A DNA stretch of 64,000 bases from Patescibacteria group bacterium (GTDB lineage Bacteria > Patescibacteriota > Microgenomatia > UBA1406 > GWC2-37-13), in NCBI GenBank assembly GCA_026004435.1, contig BPJD01000005.1, forward strand, positions 38,147-102,146. Reading direction: 5' to 3'. This document shows, in pieces, positions 1 through 9,600 of this stretch. The translations under genes were made by a program, and so were the position numbers. Numbering within the stretch: position 1 is the first letter of the stretch; each line of letters opens with the position of its first letter. The notes beneath the pieces were generated by a model that saw only the letters and a program-made list of their open reading frames with translations, was not told where the DNA came from and made no database searches.

Positions 1-1
1 G

Positions 2-1774
2 TTATTGATTAGACCTACAACATCAAATACTGCCAGTCAAGGAAAAAATTATATTGCCAAGGTAAAGAAAAGAGAGTCAGACCCTGAAAAAGCTACTTAC
101 AAGGAAGGACAAAAACCTCTTGATAAAATTGATGAAAAATGTTCACAGCCTTTGTTTGATGTTTGTATTAGGTTTGTTGTAAACTCTCCAGAAAAAGAAC
201 TAACAAAACTTCATATTGAAAATATAAAGTCAGCCTTTAATCAGTTTAACTCAGATCTAAACTCTTTTACTTCTGCCAAAATCAGATTCAAAAGTGCATT
301 TATGATTAACTTTATTTATAAGTTTTTTCCAATCCTAGAATTGTTTGGCACCAAAAGCATCTCTGTGTTGTCTGCAGAAGAGGTGGCTGGCATCTTTCAT
401 TTTCCTAATAAAACTGTTGAGACGCCGTATATTAACTGGCTTAAAGCAAAATCAGCTCCTGTTTCTCCTGATGTGCCTACTAAAGGAGGTACTTTTTTAG
501 GTTATGGTTATTACAGAGGGATAAAAAGACCTGTATGTCTTTATGATGAAGACCGTAGAAGGCATGTTTATATTATTGGTAAAACAGGTGTTGGTAAATC
601 AGTACTGCTGCATGATATGGCAAGGCAGGATATTCAAAAAGGTTATGGTGTCTGTGTCATTGATCCGCACGGAGATCTGGTTGAGGATCTGCTTAAGTAT
701 ATTCCTCCTGATAGAGCTGAGGATGTGATCTATTTTGACCCATCAGATACAGAAAGGCCTATGGGGCTAAACCTTATGGAGGCTCATACCGAAGAACAAA
801 AGCACTTTATGACAACAGCAATCATTAACTTGATGTACAAACTCTATGATCCTCAAAGAACAGGTATTATAGGTCCTAGATTTGAGCATGCTGTGCGTAA
901 TGCAATGTTGACTGCTATGGCAGATGAAGGCTCAACTTTTGTTGAGATAGTCAGGGTCTTAACTGATGATTCTTATGTTAAAAGACTATTGCCCAAGGTT
1001 AAGGATCCTGTTGTTAAGCGTTACTGGACAGACCAGATAGCAAAAACCTCTGACTTTCACAAATCAGAGGTTTTGGATTATATTGTTTCCAAATTCGGCC
1101 GTTTTATAACAAATACTATGATGCGAAACATTATAGGTCAATCAAAGTCTGCTTTTGATTTTCGCAAGGTTATGGATGAGGGAAAGATTTTATTGGTTAA
1201 TTTGTCAAAGGGTAGACTGGGTGAGGAAAACTCAAATTTTTTGGGATTAGTTTTAATCCCTAAAATACTTGTGGCTGCAATGTCAAGACAGGAGATTCCA
1301 GAGGAGGAAAGACGGGACTTTTTTTTGTATGTTGATGAGTTTCAAAACTTTGCTACACAAGACTTTTCAACAATAATGTCAGAGGCTAGAAAGTATAAGT
1401 TGAACCTTACTGTGGCTAACCAATTTATTGGTCAGATTGAGGAAGAGGTTAAAAACGCAGTGTTTGGCAATGTTGGAACTATTATTTCTTTTAGAGTAGG
1501 CGTTACTGATGCTAATTATCTTCAGAGAGAGTTTCAGCCTATTTTTAATGAAGCGGACTTAATTAATGTAGAAAGATTTCATGCTTATGTAAAAACAATT
1601 GTTAATAATGAGCCAGTACCTCCATTTTCTCTTGATTTAACTAAAGATATAAAGGAGTATAAAAAAATGGAGAATAAGGAGTTGGCTAAAAATATTATTG
1701 AGCTTTCAAGATTAAGGTATGGTGTGCCTAGACGGGTTGTTGAACAGGAAATTGTCACAAGAGCTCGGCTTTAA
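2..1774 (+). CDS. TraD/VirD4-like conjugative coupling ATPase (5' partial)
   Basis: The reading frame is open to the window edge, so the N-terminus is probably missing; the paralogue at 57004 is 719 aa against about 590 here. A Walker A motif (GKTGVGKS) lies near residue 198 and a Walker B-like segment (FFLYVDEFQNFAT) near residue 440. This is the HerA/TraG/TraD layout of type IV secretion coupling proteins. Such ATPases sit at the inner membrane and feed DNA or protein substrates to the secretion channel. No transmembrane helices remain in the visible part, as is common for the CPR forms. The gene converges on comF with one base between stop codons. Family assignment is firm; the substrate is unknown. 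Confidence 0.88.
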   Translation, partial: LLIRPTTSNTASQGKNYIAKVKKRESDPEKATYKEGQKPLDKIDEKCSQPLFDVCIRFVVNSPEKELTKLHIENIKSAFNQFNSDLNSFTSAKIRFKSAFMINFIYKFFPILELFGTKSISVLSAEEVAGIFHFPNKTVETPYINWLKAKSAPVSPDVPTKGGTFLGYGYYRGIKRPVCLYDEDRRRHVYIIGKTGVGKSVLLHDMARQDIQKGYGVCVIDPHGDLVEDLLKYIPPDRAEDVIYFDPSDTERPMGLNLMEAHTEEQKHFMTTAIINLMYKLYDPQRTGIIGPRFEHAVRNAMLTAMADEGSTFVEIVRVLTDDSYVKRLLPKVKDPVVKRYWTDQIAKTSDFHKSEVLDYIVSKFGRFITNTMMRNIIGQSKSAFDFRKVMDEGKILLVNLSKGRLGEENSNFLGLVLIPKILVAAMSRQEIPEEERRDFFLYVDEFQNFATQDFSTIMSEARKYKLNLTVANQFIGQIEEEVKNAVFGNVGTIISFRVGVTDANYLQREFQPIFNEADLINVERFHAYVKTIVNNEPVPPFSLDLTKDIKEYKKMENKELAKNIIELSRLRYGVPRRVVEQEIVTRARL

Positions 1775-1775
1775 T

Positions 1776-2468
1776 TTATTTGCCTATAAGCGAGAAAAAA
1801 TAAACATTTTTTACTTTATTTTTAATTAATGTTTTGCAGCTAGAGAGCATAGTATGGCCGCTGGTTAGAATGTCGTCTATTAGCAAAATATTGTCTGGTA
1901 ATTTTTTGGTAGTTGGTTTAAAGGCGTCTTTTACATTGTGGTATCTTTGGCTTTTGGTGTTCATATAAGATTGAGGCTTGCTGTACTTGACTCTAATAAG
2001 GCCATTGATTTTATCAATGTTGTATGGTTTAACTAAGTTGTCATAGATTAGCTCTGATTGGTTGAAGCCGCGTTCTTTTAATCTTTGAGGATGCAGAGGC
2101 ATTGGCTGAGCCGCAGTATTTTTGGGCAGAAGTTTTATAAAGACCTCAAGTTCTTTTGAGTAATACAGTTTTGTTAGATTAAGAAACTCCAATAGAACTG
2201 AGTATGCGCTTCTGAACTTGATCTCTTTGACTACCTTGCTGGTTAAGTTATTGTATTTAAACAATGAGAAAACCAATCTTGGTCTATATGGTCTTTGACA
2301 TTTGAAGCAGGTTAAACCTAAAAACGAATTTTGTTTGCAAAAAAAACAGCGTTGCTGTTTTACTTGAATAATTGACTCAAAACACTGTTGACAGATATAG
2401 CCTTTTGGTTTTTTGCAGTTTAGGCAGAATTTAGGAAAGAATAAAGCTGTTAAAAACTCTTTTATCAT
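1776..2468 (-). CDS. comF: ComF family amidophosphoribosyltransferase-like protein
   Basis: The 230-aa protein has an N-terminal zinc-ribbon with four CxxC-type pairs (FCLNC, ICQQC, CFFC, CFKC) followed by a phosphoribosyltransferase domain. Its PRPP-binding loop (LLIDDILTSGHT) is near residue 195. ComF proteins support DNA uptake in competent bacteria, probably on the cytoplasmic side of the channel. It overlaps the acylphosphatase gene by four bases, so the two are co-transcribed and translationally coupled. DprA and a YifB/ComM homologue lie elsewhere in this window, which fits a transformation role. The biochemical reaction of the family is not settled. Confidence 0.9.
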   Translation of the reverse strand: MIKEFLTALFFPKFCLNCKKPKGYICQQCFESIIQVKQQRCFFCKQNSFLGLTCFKCQRPYRPRLVFSLFKYNNLTSKVVKEIKFRSAYSVLLEFLNLTKLYYSKELEVFIKLLPKNTAAQPMPLHPQRLKERGFNQSELIYDNLVKPYNIDKINGLIRVKYSKPQSYMNTKSQRYHNVKDAFKPTTKKLPDNILLIDDILTSGHTMLSSCKTLIKNKVKNVYFFSLIGK

Positions 2469-2761
2469 TTGATAACAACAAAATCATTGAGAATGTTTTG
2501 TGGTTTTTCCCAAAAGGCTGATACATCTTCAACTACTGCTGTTTCCGGACCTTTTTTGACAAGTTCTAAAAACTTTTCCAAGTCTTTCTGTTTGCCTTGA
2601 CAACAGATCTCAACTCCTCCGTGCGGGCCAAAGATCTCTGGTTTATCGTAGACATTTCTAACCCAGCCTTTAATCTCAAGATTCTTTGCCTGAAGTCTGG
2701 TCCAAGCTCTAAAACCAACTCCAATTACCTGTCCTTTAACATAGATCTTCAGCTGTTTCAT
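2465..2761 (-). CDS. acyP: Acylphosphatase
   Basis: The 98-aa length is typical for the family. The acyl-phosphate-binding loop with catalytic Arg (VIGVGFRAW) is at residues 12-20 and the catalytic Asn (GWVRNVYD) follows near residue 36. The enzyme hydrolyses carboxyl-phosphate bonds such as those in 1,3-bisphosphoglycerate or acetyl phosphate. It is the first gene of a two-gene unit with comF. A TATTAC hexamer lies five bases before the ATG and no Shine-Dalgarno sequence is seen. Confidence 0.9.
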   Translation of the reverse strand: MKQLKIYVKGQVIGVGFRAWTRLQAKNLEIKGWVRNVYDKPEIFGPHGGVEICCQGKQKDLEKFLELVKKGPETAVVEDVSAFWEKPQNILNDFVVIK

Positions 2762-2915
2762 TGTTAGTAATATTTTATCATAACTTAGTTTTGTTAAAAT
2801 TTTTTAAGTCTTGCAGTTGGGTTTTCTAGTAATTACCGCAGATTTACCTTAAATTTAACGCAAAGACTAACTGAGTGTAGTTTTGTATAATTTAAGGTAT
2901 AAATTGCATAATGTT

Positions 2916-3491
2916 ATGCCTAAAGAACTTGAAAATTTTTTAAAAGAAACTGAGAAGATTTTATGGGTAGGTACACCTGAGGCATATCCTTTTACAGCCA
3001 GAAGATATCTGCAGGTTTGGGTGCTTTTGGTTTTGCTTGCAATTATAAATATTTTTTTCTATATTGTGTCTTTTTATTTTTATAAATACTATTTATCAAA
3101 TTTATCAGCTTCGATAGCTTATTTTACGATTTTGCTAATGTTTTTCTGTTCTTTTTTGTACCTTTCATATATAACTTTTTATATTTTGGCAAAACCTGTT
3201 GTCAGTGCTTTTTCCACAAGGTATTATCTAACAGACCAAAAGCTTATACTAGAGTATGGTTTTATTAAAAAAGGATTTAAGTTTATTGATCTTAATCAGA
3301 TTACTAATGTAATTTATAAACAAACTATTTTTGATAAGATTTATAAAACTTATTCTGCTGATGTTTATGTAAACTATAAAAAAAACTCAGGAGACAGCGG
3401 CTTGTTTTTAATAGAGAATATTTTTGGTTATAAAGATGTTGTTTTACTAATCAAAAAGGCAAAAGATAAGAATCTGGGAGATTTTTTGTAA
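2916..3491 (+). CDS. Membrane protein with bacterial PH domain (YdbS/YdbT-like)
   Basis: Two long hydrophobic segments (about residues 35-60 and 72-100) are followed by a beta-rich region with the pattern TRYYLTDQKLILEYG, typical of bacterial PH-like (bPH2/DUF304) domains. The function of these proteins is unknown; they sit in the cytoplasmic membrane. The start at 2916 (MPKELENF) is chosen because an upstream TTG start would precede the likely TATAAT promoter element at 2886-2891. A second member of the same family is at 38985. No partner is evident; the permease gene follows 24 bases downstream. Confidence 0.72.
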   Translation: MPKELENFLKETEKILWVGTPEAYPFTARRYLQVWVLLVLLAIINIFFYIVSFYFYKYYLSNLSASIAYFTILLMFFCSFLYLSYITFYILAKPVVSAFSTRYYLTDQKLILEYGFIKKGFKFIDLNQITNVIYKQTIFDKIYKTYSADVYVNYKKNSGDSGLFLIENIFGYKDVVLLIKKAKDKNLGDFL

Positions 3492-3515
3492 ACTTATAGT
3501 TATAATTATTAAAAG

Positions 3516-4523
3516 ATGGACGGAGTGTTAAACAATAAAAAGATCGTTGTTGAGATCTCTTGGAAAACCATTGTGTTTTCAGTTATATTTTTGCTTGGAC
3601 TGTATTTTTTTTATTTGATTAGAGATTTAATCTTTTCCTTATTTATAGCTTTTATCTTCAGAAGCGCTTTATTGCCTATTGTTCAAAAGGTAAGAAGACT
3701 TGGAGTGCCTCATTTAATAGCTTCGGTTTTGGTGTTTTTTGTTTTCCTGTCTGCTTTTGTCTTGTTTTTTTCCTTTGTTTTGCCGCCTTTAGTTATTGAG
3801 ACCTCAAACTTTATTAAATCAATTCCCCAGTATTTAAGTGTTATTTCTCCGGATCAAGAGTATAGTCTTAATAACTTTAATCTTAACTCCTCTCTTAATT
3901 TTTTGCCAAACTTTACCTCAGGGTTTTTAAGTGTGTTGTCTAGTGTTTTTTCCAATATATTTTTTGTTATTATGACCTTGTTTTTAAGTCTGTATTTTAT
4001 TATTCAGGAGAATTTTATTCGGGATATTTTGGTTAATTTCTTGGGAGAAAAACATATTGATACTGTAGTCGAGGTTAGCCTGAAAATTGAGAAGAGACTG
4101 GCTTCATGGTTGTGGGGACAGCTTTTTTTAATGTTTGTCATTGGTCTGTTAACTTATATAGGTTTAAGTTTTCTTAATATTAAGTATGCTTTGGCTTTGG
4201 CTGTTTTAGCAGGTCTACTTGAGGTAGTGCCAAATGTGGGCCCTGTTTTGTCTTTAATACCTGCATTTTTAATTGCTTTGTCAAACAGCTATCTTCAGGC
4301 TGTTTCAGTAGTTGGTCTGTATTTTTTTATTCAGCAGTTTGAGAATACTTTAATCGTTCCTTTAATTATGAGAAAAGCTGTTGGCTTAAATCCCATAATT
4401 ACTTTGCTGGCTTTGGTTATCGGAGGCAGACTAGGCGGTGTGTTGGGCATTATTCTGTCTATTCCTGTTTTAATAAGTCTTCAGATTATTTTGTTTGAGT
4501 TTCTATCAAGAAAACAAGATTAA
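3516..4523 (+). CDS. AI-2E family transporter (PerM/YdiK-like permease)
   Basis: The 335-aa protein has about seven to eight hydrophobic helices. Its arrangement is the family's: an N-terminal helix pair, a soluble insertion around residues 90-140, and a C-terminal block with PNVGPVLSLIPAFLIAL and the NPIITLLALVIGGRLGG motif. Members have been linked to autoinducer-2 export, sodium/proton antiport or general efflux, so the substrate cannot be assigned. It lies between a PH-domain protein and an oxidoreductase on the same strand, with short spacing that suggests co-transcription. Confidence 0.85.
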   Translation: MDGVLNNKKIVVEISWKTIVFSVIFLLGLYFFYLIRDLIFSLFIAFIFRSALLPIVQKVRRLGVPHLIASVLVFFVFLSAFVLFFSFVLPPLVIETSNFIKSIPQYLSVISPDQEYSLNNFNLNSSLNFLPNFTSGFLSVLSSVFSNIFFVIMTLFLSLYFIIQENFIRDILVNFLGEKHIDTVVEVSLKIEKRLASWLWGQLFLMFVIGLLTYIGLSFLNIKYALALAVLAGLLEVVPNVGPVLSLIPAFLIALSNSYLQAVSVVGLYFFIQQFENTLIVPLIMRKAVGLNPIITLLALVIGGRLGGVLGIILSIPVLISLQIILFEFLSRKQD

Positions 4524-4527
4524 TTTT

Positions 4528-5844
4528 ATGTGCAAAAAGGTAATTGTTATAGGAGGAGGTTTTGCCGGCTTAAGTTGTGCTTATCGTTTAAAAAAGTTTG
4601 GGTTTGAGGTTCAGATACTTGAGCGTGAGGCTAATCTTGGCGGGTTAGCAAGAGGAATAAAGTTTAAGGATTGGAAATGGCCTTTAGAAAAAGCAGTTCA
4701 TCATTTGTTTGCCAATGATTATGAGATTATCCAGTTGGTTAAAGACTCTGGTTTTTCTGACAACTTGTTCTTTAAAAGACCTTTAACAGGCTATGTTTAC
4801 AAAATAAAAGGCAAGATTAAATTTTTTGTTTTAGACTCTCCTGTTTCGCTTTTGCTCTTTCCTTTGCTTGATATGTTTTCCAAACTTCGGGCTGGTCTGT
4901 CTTTGTTGTTTTTAAGACTTTCTCCTTTTTTTTCTTGGTATCAACAAATCAGTTCGATTGGCTTTATAAAAGCAACAATGGGTGAAAAGGTCTATATAAC
5001 ACTCTGGAGGCCTTTGTTTCGGAAAAAGTTCGGTAAATATGCGGGAAATGTGCTGGCTAGTTTTTTTTGGGCAAGGATTGTCAAAAGAACTGCAAGTTTA
5101 GGTTATTTTAAAGCAGGATTTCAATCATTTATAGATTACTTGGCTGATAAACTAAAAGAAGCTGGTGTTTCTATTAAGACTCAGGCAGAGGTCTTGTCTA
5201 TATCCAAAAATTCAAAGGCATTTCAGATAAAGTACAGGTTTAATAACAAAGTGCACCATATCAACGCTGACTATGTTGTTTGCGCTTTGCAGGCTCCTAT
5301 TTTCTTAAGATTAACAGAGAATCTGCTACCTGAAAGTTATAAAGCCAAACTTTCTTCAATAAAGTATCTTAATGCAGTTTCTTTAATTATCCAGACAGAT
5401 AAGCCAATAGTTAAGGATTTTTATTGGTTGAATAATGCTGTTGACGAGTTTGATTTTACTGTTTTTATACAGCATACAAACTTTATTTCAAAAAAAAATT
5501 ATGCTGGAAAGCACATTGCCTATGTTGGCTGGTACTGTGATTTTTCAGATAAAATCTGGCAATTTAAAACAGCTGAGGAGGTTTTATCTTATATCAGGCC
5601 TTATTTGATAGAGATAAATCCTGATTTTGATAGGTTTCAGGTTAAGGTTGATTTGTTTAAAGCAGTCTATGCCCAGCCAATTTTTGATAAGGACTTTATT
5701 GCGGCAAACCTAAGCTGTAAAACTCCTGTTGCTAATCTTTTTTTTGCTGGTTTTGAGTTGTCTTATCCTTATGACAGGGGAACTAATTATGCTGTTAAGG
5801 TTGGTTTGCAAACAGCTGATGAGATTATAAACTCATCTTTTTAG
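4528..5844 (+). CDS. NAD(P)/FAD-dependent amine-oxidase-like oxidoreductase
   Basis: An N-terminal dinucleotide-binding fold (VIVIGGGFAGLSCAYRL, then E and the GGLARG motif) marks the protoporphyrinogen oxidase/amine oxidase/UDP-galactopyranose mutase superfamily. The C-terminus carries the FAD-contacting motif (LFFAGFELSYPYDRGTNYAV). Length is 438 aa. In CPR genomes similar proteins often occur with glycosyltransferases, but no specific substrate can be read here. The start at 4528 (MCKKVIVIGGG) places the Rossmann motif at the usual distance from the N-terminus; an upstream in-frame start overlaps the preceding gene. Its stop codon overlaps that of the convergent gene. Confidence 0.8.
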   Translation: MCKKVIVIGGGFAGLSCAYRLKKFGFEVQILEREANLGGLARGIKFKDWKWPLEKAVHHLFANDYEIIQLVKDSGFSDNLFFKRPLTGYVYKIKGKIKFFVLDSPVSLLLFPLLDMFSKLRAGLSLLFLRLSPFFSWYQQISSIGFIKATMGEKVYITLWRPLFRKKFGKYAGNVLASFFWARIVKRTASLGYFKAGFQSFIDYLADKLKEAGVSIKTQAEVLSISKNSKAFQIKYRFNNKVHHINADYVVCALQAPIFLRLTENLLPESYKAKLSSIKYLNAVSLIIQTDKPIVKDFYWLNNAVDEFDFTVFIQHTNFISKKNYAGKHIAYVGWYCDFSDKIWQFKTAEEVLSYIRPYLIEINPDFDRFQVKVDLFKAVYAQPIFDKDFIAANLSCKTPVANLFFAGFELSYPYDRGTNYAVKVGLQTADEIINSSF

Positions 5845-6440
5845 TTTTCAAGTACAGAAAGATCAAGTTTGGGAAAGTCAGAGTAATACTGATTTGGTGT
5901 ATAAAAATCAGTCTCTATGTTCAGAAAAATTTCTTCTATGTTATTTTCAAAATCAATACAGTCTGCTGAGCAGACTGGTGTTGCTACATAGATTTTTTTA
6001 GGATTTAAAGTTGCCAAAAACTGGCAGACAGCTGATACGGTATAGCCGTACTGAATGAAGTCATCTACAATAATTATTTCTTTATTGGTGCAGATAGAGT
6101 ACTGATCCTGATCTAAGTTAGTTGTCTGGCAGATTAGTTCAAACTCTTCTTGAGCATAAGGCAGATATTTATTAAGAATAGCTCTTGAGATGTATTTAGA
6201 ATGATAAATATGGCCAAAACAATAAGCTCCTAAAGTGTTGTCTGCTTCTGACTCTGGCTTTATTTTAACAGCTGGAATCACCAAATGAGGCAGTTTTAAC
6301 ACTTTCTCAACCTCTTTGCCAATCTCATAACCGCCTTTTAAAATAGACAGCAGTACAGCGTTGTTTATCTGATTAAGATAGTTTTTTTTTAGCTGTTCTG
6401 CCAAGTGTCTGCCGGCAACTGATCTATTTGGGTAAATCAT
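5841..6440 (-). CDS. Phosphoribosyltransferase-like protein
   Basis: The 199-aa protein carries a PRPP-binding signature (EIIIVDDFIQYGYTV) near residues 122-136 and an N-terminal substrate segment resembling predicted phosphoribosyltransferases (SVAGRHLAEQL, LSILKGGYEIGKEV). The glycine-poor PRPP loop (DDFIQYGYT rather than DDxxxTGxT) is a variation that may affect catalysis. Type I PRTases of this kind act in nucleotide salvage or competence, but the nucleobase cannot be assigned. It is transcribed alone, divergent from tRNA-Ala. Confidence 0.7.
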   Translation of the reverse strand: MIYPNRSVAGRHLAEQLKKNYLNQINNAVLLSILKGGYEIGKEVEKVLKLPHLVIPAVKIKPESEADNTLGAYCFGHIYHSKYISRAILNKYLPYAQEEFELICQTTNLDQDQYSICTNKEIIIVDDFIQYGYTVSAVCQFLATLNPKKIYVATPVCSADCIDFENNIEEIFLNIETDFYTPNQYYSDFPKLDLSVLEN

Positions 6441-6471
6441 TTTAATTTAGCTTATTTAAACTTATCTTTGA

Positions 6472-6477
6472 TATAAT
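6472..6477 (+). promoter_or_regulatory. -10 element of tRNA-Ala
   Basis: A perfect TATAAT lies 23 bases before the first base of the mature tRNA. A start about seven bases further on would leave a short 5' leader for RNase P. No clear -35 box is seen. Confidence 0.55.
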
Positions 6478-6500
6478 ATCAGAAAATCGCAAAAAGTTAA

Positions 6501-6574
6501 GGGCCCATAGCTCAGTTGGCTAGAGCACTACGCTGGCAGCGTAGGGGTCAGGGGTTCGAGTCCCCTTGGGTCCA
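6501..6574 (+). tRNA. tRNA-Ala (GGC anticodon)
   Basis: The 74-base cloverleaf has acceptor GGGCCCA pairing with TGGGTCC, D arm GCTC...GAGC, anticodon stem CTACG/CGTAG with loop CTGGCAG (anticodon GGC), and T arm AGGGG/CCCCT with TTCGAGT. The third acceptor pair is G3-U70, the known alanine identity element. Discriminator base is A; CCA is not encoded. Confidence 0.97.
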
Positions 6575-6575
6575 C

Positions 6576-6591
6576 AGCCAAAGGCTTTTTT
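6576..6591 (+). terminator. Short intrinsic terminator after tRNA-Ala
   Basis: AGCC-AAA-GGCT forms a compact stem directly followed by six T residues, immediately after the tRNA. The stem is short, so strength is uncertain. Confidence 0.6.
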
Positions 6592-6690
6592 CTTCTTAAG
6601 CGATCTCTTGCTTAAACAAATTTATTAATCAGAAAATCTTTGGAAAATTATAGATTTACAGATGGTTTTTATTGCTTTATACTTATAAGT

Positions 6691-9600
6691 ATGTTGACAG
6701 CTAAGCGTTTGTTTCTCGTTTTTTTATCTTTATTTTTATTGGTTGTAAACTTATTAAGCCATAAGGCAGTTTATGTTCAGGCTCAAACTGATGCCTCTGG
6801 TCAGACTCAGAGTATAGAGCAACTGATTCAGTCTATTGCTCCTACAGAGCCTATTGCCTGCGGAAACAGCGGTTGTCCTACTACACCTCAAGAGTTGGGT
6901 TATACCTGCGCTGATAGTTATCAGGATTGGAAAAAGAATCCTGAGTCCAATTTTTGGGTTGTTGATCCAGAGGTTACTTTTTTAGGTAAAAACGCAGAGC
7001 GTGCTAGACAGTTTGTTTACTGGGTTTTTGACAGGGATAATATCTATAGTGCAGAGGGAGTTAGAAAGGCTTGGCAGAACAGTAGAAATGTTGCTTTAGC
7101 CTTTGCGGTTTTAATTGTTGCTGCCAGTGGGTTGTTAATTATCATCTCTGAGAAAGTTTATTCGCCGTTTAAGGTTGAGGTCAGGAATGTGATCTTAAAA
7201 TCAGCAGGGATGCTATTATTTATTATTTTTTCCTTTACTATTACTGTTTCTATAGTGCAGCTCTCTGATGTTTTGATGATGTTCTTTATTGAAAATATGG
7301 ATGTTCAGTCTTTGTTCAATATTTTTTTCATTGATCCTGAGGGTAGAGTTGTTTTAACAGAGAGCGAGACTGCCTACAGAACTTTTGTTGGCTGCAAGAA
7401 CTTAAGCACTTTGGCAGATGAGTCTGTCAGAGTTTCAATGTTTTTAGTTAATATTACTAATTTAACTTACTTTGTTTTAGGCATCTTTGTGATTATAAGA
7501 GAGATAGTTCTTTGGTTTTTGATTATTGTGTCTCCATTTTTAGCCTTGCTGCTTTATTTCAGGCTGGTTAAGAATACTGGATTAATTTGGATTGGCGTAT
7601 TCTTTCAATGGATTTTTTACGGACCTTTGTTGGCTTTGTTTTTAGGTTCAGTTGCTTTAATCTGGAAGCATGGCATTCCTTGGGTGTTTAACTTTAGCAG
7701 AGTAAACACAGCTGATGGGTTTATTTATCCTACTGGCATTTCAATTCTTTATGGAGGTCCGGCTCAAGATCTGGAGTTTGCCAATACTTCAAATTATGTT
7801 GATACTTTTGCTGAGTATATTATCTCTTTGCTTATGCTGTGGGGTGCAATAATCTTTCCTTGGTGGTTGTTAAGAATTTTTAGAGATTATTGTTGTGAGG
7901 GTATTTTAGCTTTGAAAAACATTGTAATGTCGTTTTATGAAAAGTACTCAACTAAAAAGCCTCCAAAAACTCCTCCATCTCCAACTGTTCAGCCCAAGAT
8001 CGCTGTTTCAGTACCTGTGCCTGAGAGAGCAAAGCTTGAGTCTGTGATTAAGATCTCAAATATCTCTGAGATCAAACAACTTCAGACTGAGAAAATTTTA
8101 GAAAGAATGGAGATAAGAACCAAGAGTCTGCAGGATATTGCCAGATTTGAAACCAATAAAGAGCAGAGAGAAAAGATTGAGAGAGTTTTAACTGTGTTAA
8201 AACAGCCTGATCGTGTTGCAGAGCCTGAGGAAAGACAAAGAGTCTTGAATATAAAGAATGAGTTTTACAATAGAGCAAAGCAGAATGATAGATTAGCTCA
8301 AAGAGTTGTTCAGACAACCTCAAGATCAATCTTTGAACAGCAGAAATTAAAGGAAGAATTAATTAGAACAGAGCCTAAGGTAGCAACTTTAAATATCTCT
8401 GTAGCCAATGAGGTAAAACTGCCTGAACAAAAAGTGCAGTCTGTGTTTAACTCTTTTGTTAATAATGTTGTTAATGATAACAGAGTTATCAGTCGCATCT
8501 CTGAAAAAACTTCTTTACCGGTTGAGAAAACTCAACAAATATTATCAACTACTGTTGTGAATTTAAATCAACCTGTGACCAAATTAACAAAAGTTGTCAG
8601 CAAATCAGCCAATGTTGATGAAAAAACAGTCAAACAGGTAATTAATAATATTTCATCAACAGCTGTTTATTCCAAGGCAATAAACAATACTGCTTCTGCT
8701 GTGAAGGTTTCAAAGTCAGAAGTTTTGTCTGTTATAAACAAACTGTTTTCAATTTTTTCTGCATTGGTTGATCAATCCAGCAAAACAACCAGCTTTACTC
8801 CTGTATTGTCTTTAACTTTGTCTGATAGAGAGAAACAGGTTATTAACAACTTTAATACTAATCTGCTTGAGAAACAAAATATTTTAAATCAAGTTATTCA
8901 ATCTGAACAGCAGATTGAGTCTCAACCTGCTGATGTATTAGCTGAGTTTAATTCAGTTATTAGTTCAGAAGAAAACTTGACAACAGTTTTGAGCAATAAG
9001 AAAAAGGTAAAGATGTTAAAAGATATTTATCAGGATGTTCAGACAAGCGTAGATTTAGTAGAAAAAACTGCTGAGTCTGCCAAGGTTGATGAAGAAAAAG
9101 TGGCAGACACAATTGAGTCCTCTTTGCCGTTGGTGGCAGAGGTCGACAAAGAGGTTGAAAAAGCTGTTGTTCCTCCTCCAACTTTGCCGCTTGAGGAGTA
9201 TGAAAACACTAAAAAACTTTGGAAGGATCATTATTATAAGGGAGAGGTGCCTATTTCTGAAAACATCTCAGATCGTGAGACTTGGGTTTCAAACGATATA
9301 GTTATTTTAACTAATACGCTAAATAAATTGTTGTCTGATGATCCAAAGATTAGAGAACAAGGACTTGATGATGTTTCTTATATTCTGCCTTTGTTTATGT
9401 TAAATGACATGGAGTATGACGATATTTTAGTTTATCTCAAGGCAAAACTTGAAGCTGCCAAAGAGGTTTCAGATCTTTTGCTGAGAGAAAAAGAGATTAG
9501 GCAGGAGGTGTTGTCAGAGGTTGAGGAAAAAGATAAGGTTAAGGTGCCAACAGCAGTCAAGAAAAAGCAAAAAGTTCATCAGCCTTTATCAATGGAGCTA

